Source: Bacteroidota bacterium
GTDB taxonomy: Bacteria > Bacteroidota > Bacteroidia > Bacteroidales > GCA-2748055
Assembly (NCBI GenBank): GCA_024244665.1
Contig: JAAEOI010000084.1
Location: 1-16,220 of the forward strand
Direction: 5' to 3'
Length of the DNA stretch: 16,220 nt
Below the pieces are notes generated by a model. The model had not been told where the DNA came from. It did not search any database and saw only the letters and a list, made by a program, of their open reading frames with translations. Within the stretch, counting starts at the first letter, position 1, and each line of letters starts with the position of its first letter. Both the position numbers and the translations under genes were made by a program. Shown one piece after another: positions 15,406-16,220 of the stretch.

Positions 15406-15643
15406 AAGTAGTTGGATTTGAGTTTAATTAGAATTGCATTCTTTTAGTCATCATTAAGTTTTGGGTTTTTATGTTATAGTTTGGAATTTGCATCCATCTC
15501 AAATATGTATTCTACAAAGTGACAGTGCATTGAATTCCAATGCATTAAACAACTCAATCGTATCCACGAATTCAGTGAAATACGACTACTAATCATTCTA
15601 ATAAGTAAAGTTCAGTTGTTTCATTGTAGGTGAAATGCTGTAT
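15406..15643. promoter_or_regulatory. Upstream region of susC with a palindrome
   Basis: This stretch has no convincing gene and is AT-rich. It contains the perfect inverted repeat TGCATTG-5-CAATGCA at 15526-15544 (about 120 nt upstream of the susC start), a candidate operator. A TATTTGAG (minus strand, 15505-15498) about 93 nt upstream matches the second half of the shared upstream element in its TATTTGAG part. An ACTAATCATTC at about 15589-15599 also occurs in element copy 1. I cannot place a reliable -33/-7 pair. Confidence 0.4.
15526..15544. repeat. 19-bp palindrome, candidate operator of susC
   Basis: The arms TGCATTG and CAATGCA (7 bp each, perfect) surround AATTC. It lies about 120 nt before the susC start and well outside any gene. 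Confidence 0.45.
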
Positions 15644-16220
15644 TTAGTCTTTTTCTTGCTGAATTCGGTCAATTACCATTGCACGAAGGCGCTCCCCCTG
15701 CCATGCTGGTATGAATCCGCTCTCATCTCGAATCGGAGCAAATATGCCAGGCCTTTCTTCGACACCATGGAGATGCCCCATCCGGGTATCTCGCCAAAGA
15801 GATTTCCGCTTTCAATTATTATCCCGCTTGAAACAGCCATTTCAATCCGCAATTCATCCAGGGTGACGGAATTGGAATTTTCGATATTCACCACTGCAGG
15901 GCTGACGGAATAGCGGTATTCATTAGGATTCGGGTTTTCTTCGGAGCAGAGATAGAGTATTTGCTTTTCCATAGGAAAAACCATTCCCCGTCCGTATCCA
16001 GGGTATTCAGATGTTTCTGAAAGAAATATCCGGCCTCCTGCAGGTTCTCATCTCCCTTTTTTGCCGTGGGCTTCTGATCATTGAGGATGTTTACGACAGT
16101 CCCCTCCACTGAGGTGCCCGGATAAGGGTCAGACCTCCAGACATTCTTTCGCAGGATAATCTCCGCCCCGGCTAGATCTTCCGCTCCGCTCACTCCGGGT
16201 CGGTAAGCCTTGTAAACGTC
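15644..16220 (-). pseudogene. Degraded internal piece of a β-helix gene with an unrelated 3' part
   Basis: From the right edge to 15808 the minus strand encodes a paralogue of the 8164-10248 protein (roughly its residues 175-304): SGAEDLAGAEIILRKNVW, DENLQEAGYFFQKHLNTLD, then EKQILYLCSEENPN and LRIEMAVSSGIIIES. Two 1-bp deletions relative to the intact copy break it. One is near 16192 (CACTCC where the intact gene has CAACTCC) and the other near 15975-15985 (WFF followed by a shift before MEKQ). Beyond ESGN, at about 15807, similarity ends. Another frame is then open down to TAA at 15646-15644 and encodes MGHLHGVEERPGIFAPIRD and IPAWQGERLRAMVIDRIQ, which looks like the end of a different, unrecognised protein. 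The gene starts beyond the right edge. The perfect 119-bp repeat (15995-16113) lies in it. Confidence 0.7.
15995..16113. repeat. 119-bp perfect repeat, copy B (in pseudogene)
   Basis: This is identical to 9525-9643 although it lies in a frameshifted gene piece; see that entry for the diverged flanks. Confidence 0.9.

Overview
The window looks like part of a Bacteroidota (Cytophaga-Flavobacterium-Bacteroides type) genome. It holds an adjacent SusC-like TonB-dependent transporter and SusD-like lipoprotein, followed by secreted carbohydrate-active proteins, which is the signature of a polysaccharide utilization locus (PUL). Almost everything is on the minus strand, so transcription runs from high to low coordinates. 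The species cannot be named from the sequence alone. The α-L-fucosidase (GH29), a second partial GH29, and a possible GH141-type β-helix protein point to a fucose-containing glycan. No sulfatase, sugar transporter for the cytoplasm, or regulator gene is visible.

Layout in the order of transcription: (1) 16220-15644, the degraded inner part of a β-helix gene that continues beyond the right edge; (2) 15643-15406, an upstream region with a palindrome; (3) susC (15405-12271) and susD (12258-10534), closed by a 3' hairpin and a strong intrinsic terminator (10470-10439); (4) a second cluster starting downstream of a 27-bp element at 10309-10335: β-helix protein (10248-8164), a GHL15-type glycosidase fused to a truncated GH29 (8148-6745), the C-terminal tail of another β-helix protein (about 6770-6507), a TIM-barrel glycosidase-like protein (6494-5445) and the N-terminal stub of a further β-helix protein (5470-5030); (5) a third cluster preceded by a related 27-bp element (4979-5005): a large β-helix lipoprotein (4929-2653), a broken GH43/GH117-like β-propeller gene (2649-1913) and a complete GH29 fucosidase (1899-361); (6) two plus-strand remnants (1-173 and 199-400) that meet the GH29 gene tail to tail.

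The likely working model is that SusD and SusC capture and import oligosaccharides. The GH29 enzyme, the two complete β-helix proteins, the TIM-barrel protein and the GHL15 protein would trim the glycan outside the cytoplasm; this division of labour is inferred.

The most unusual property is how mosaic the locus is. At least five β-helix genes or pieces, two and possibly three GH29-related pieces, and two members of one unnamed TIM-barrel family are present, and about half are truncated, frameshifted or fused. Two blocks of perfect DNA identity (119 bp and 65 bp) sit inside otherwise diverged paralogues, suggesting recent gene conversion or recombination among copies. I found no transposase, phage gene, CRISPR array, tRNA or rRNA. 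I did not find a clearly new defence or mobile system; the interesting biology is PUL remodelling and decay, and two poorly characterised glycosidase-like families.
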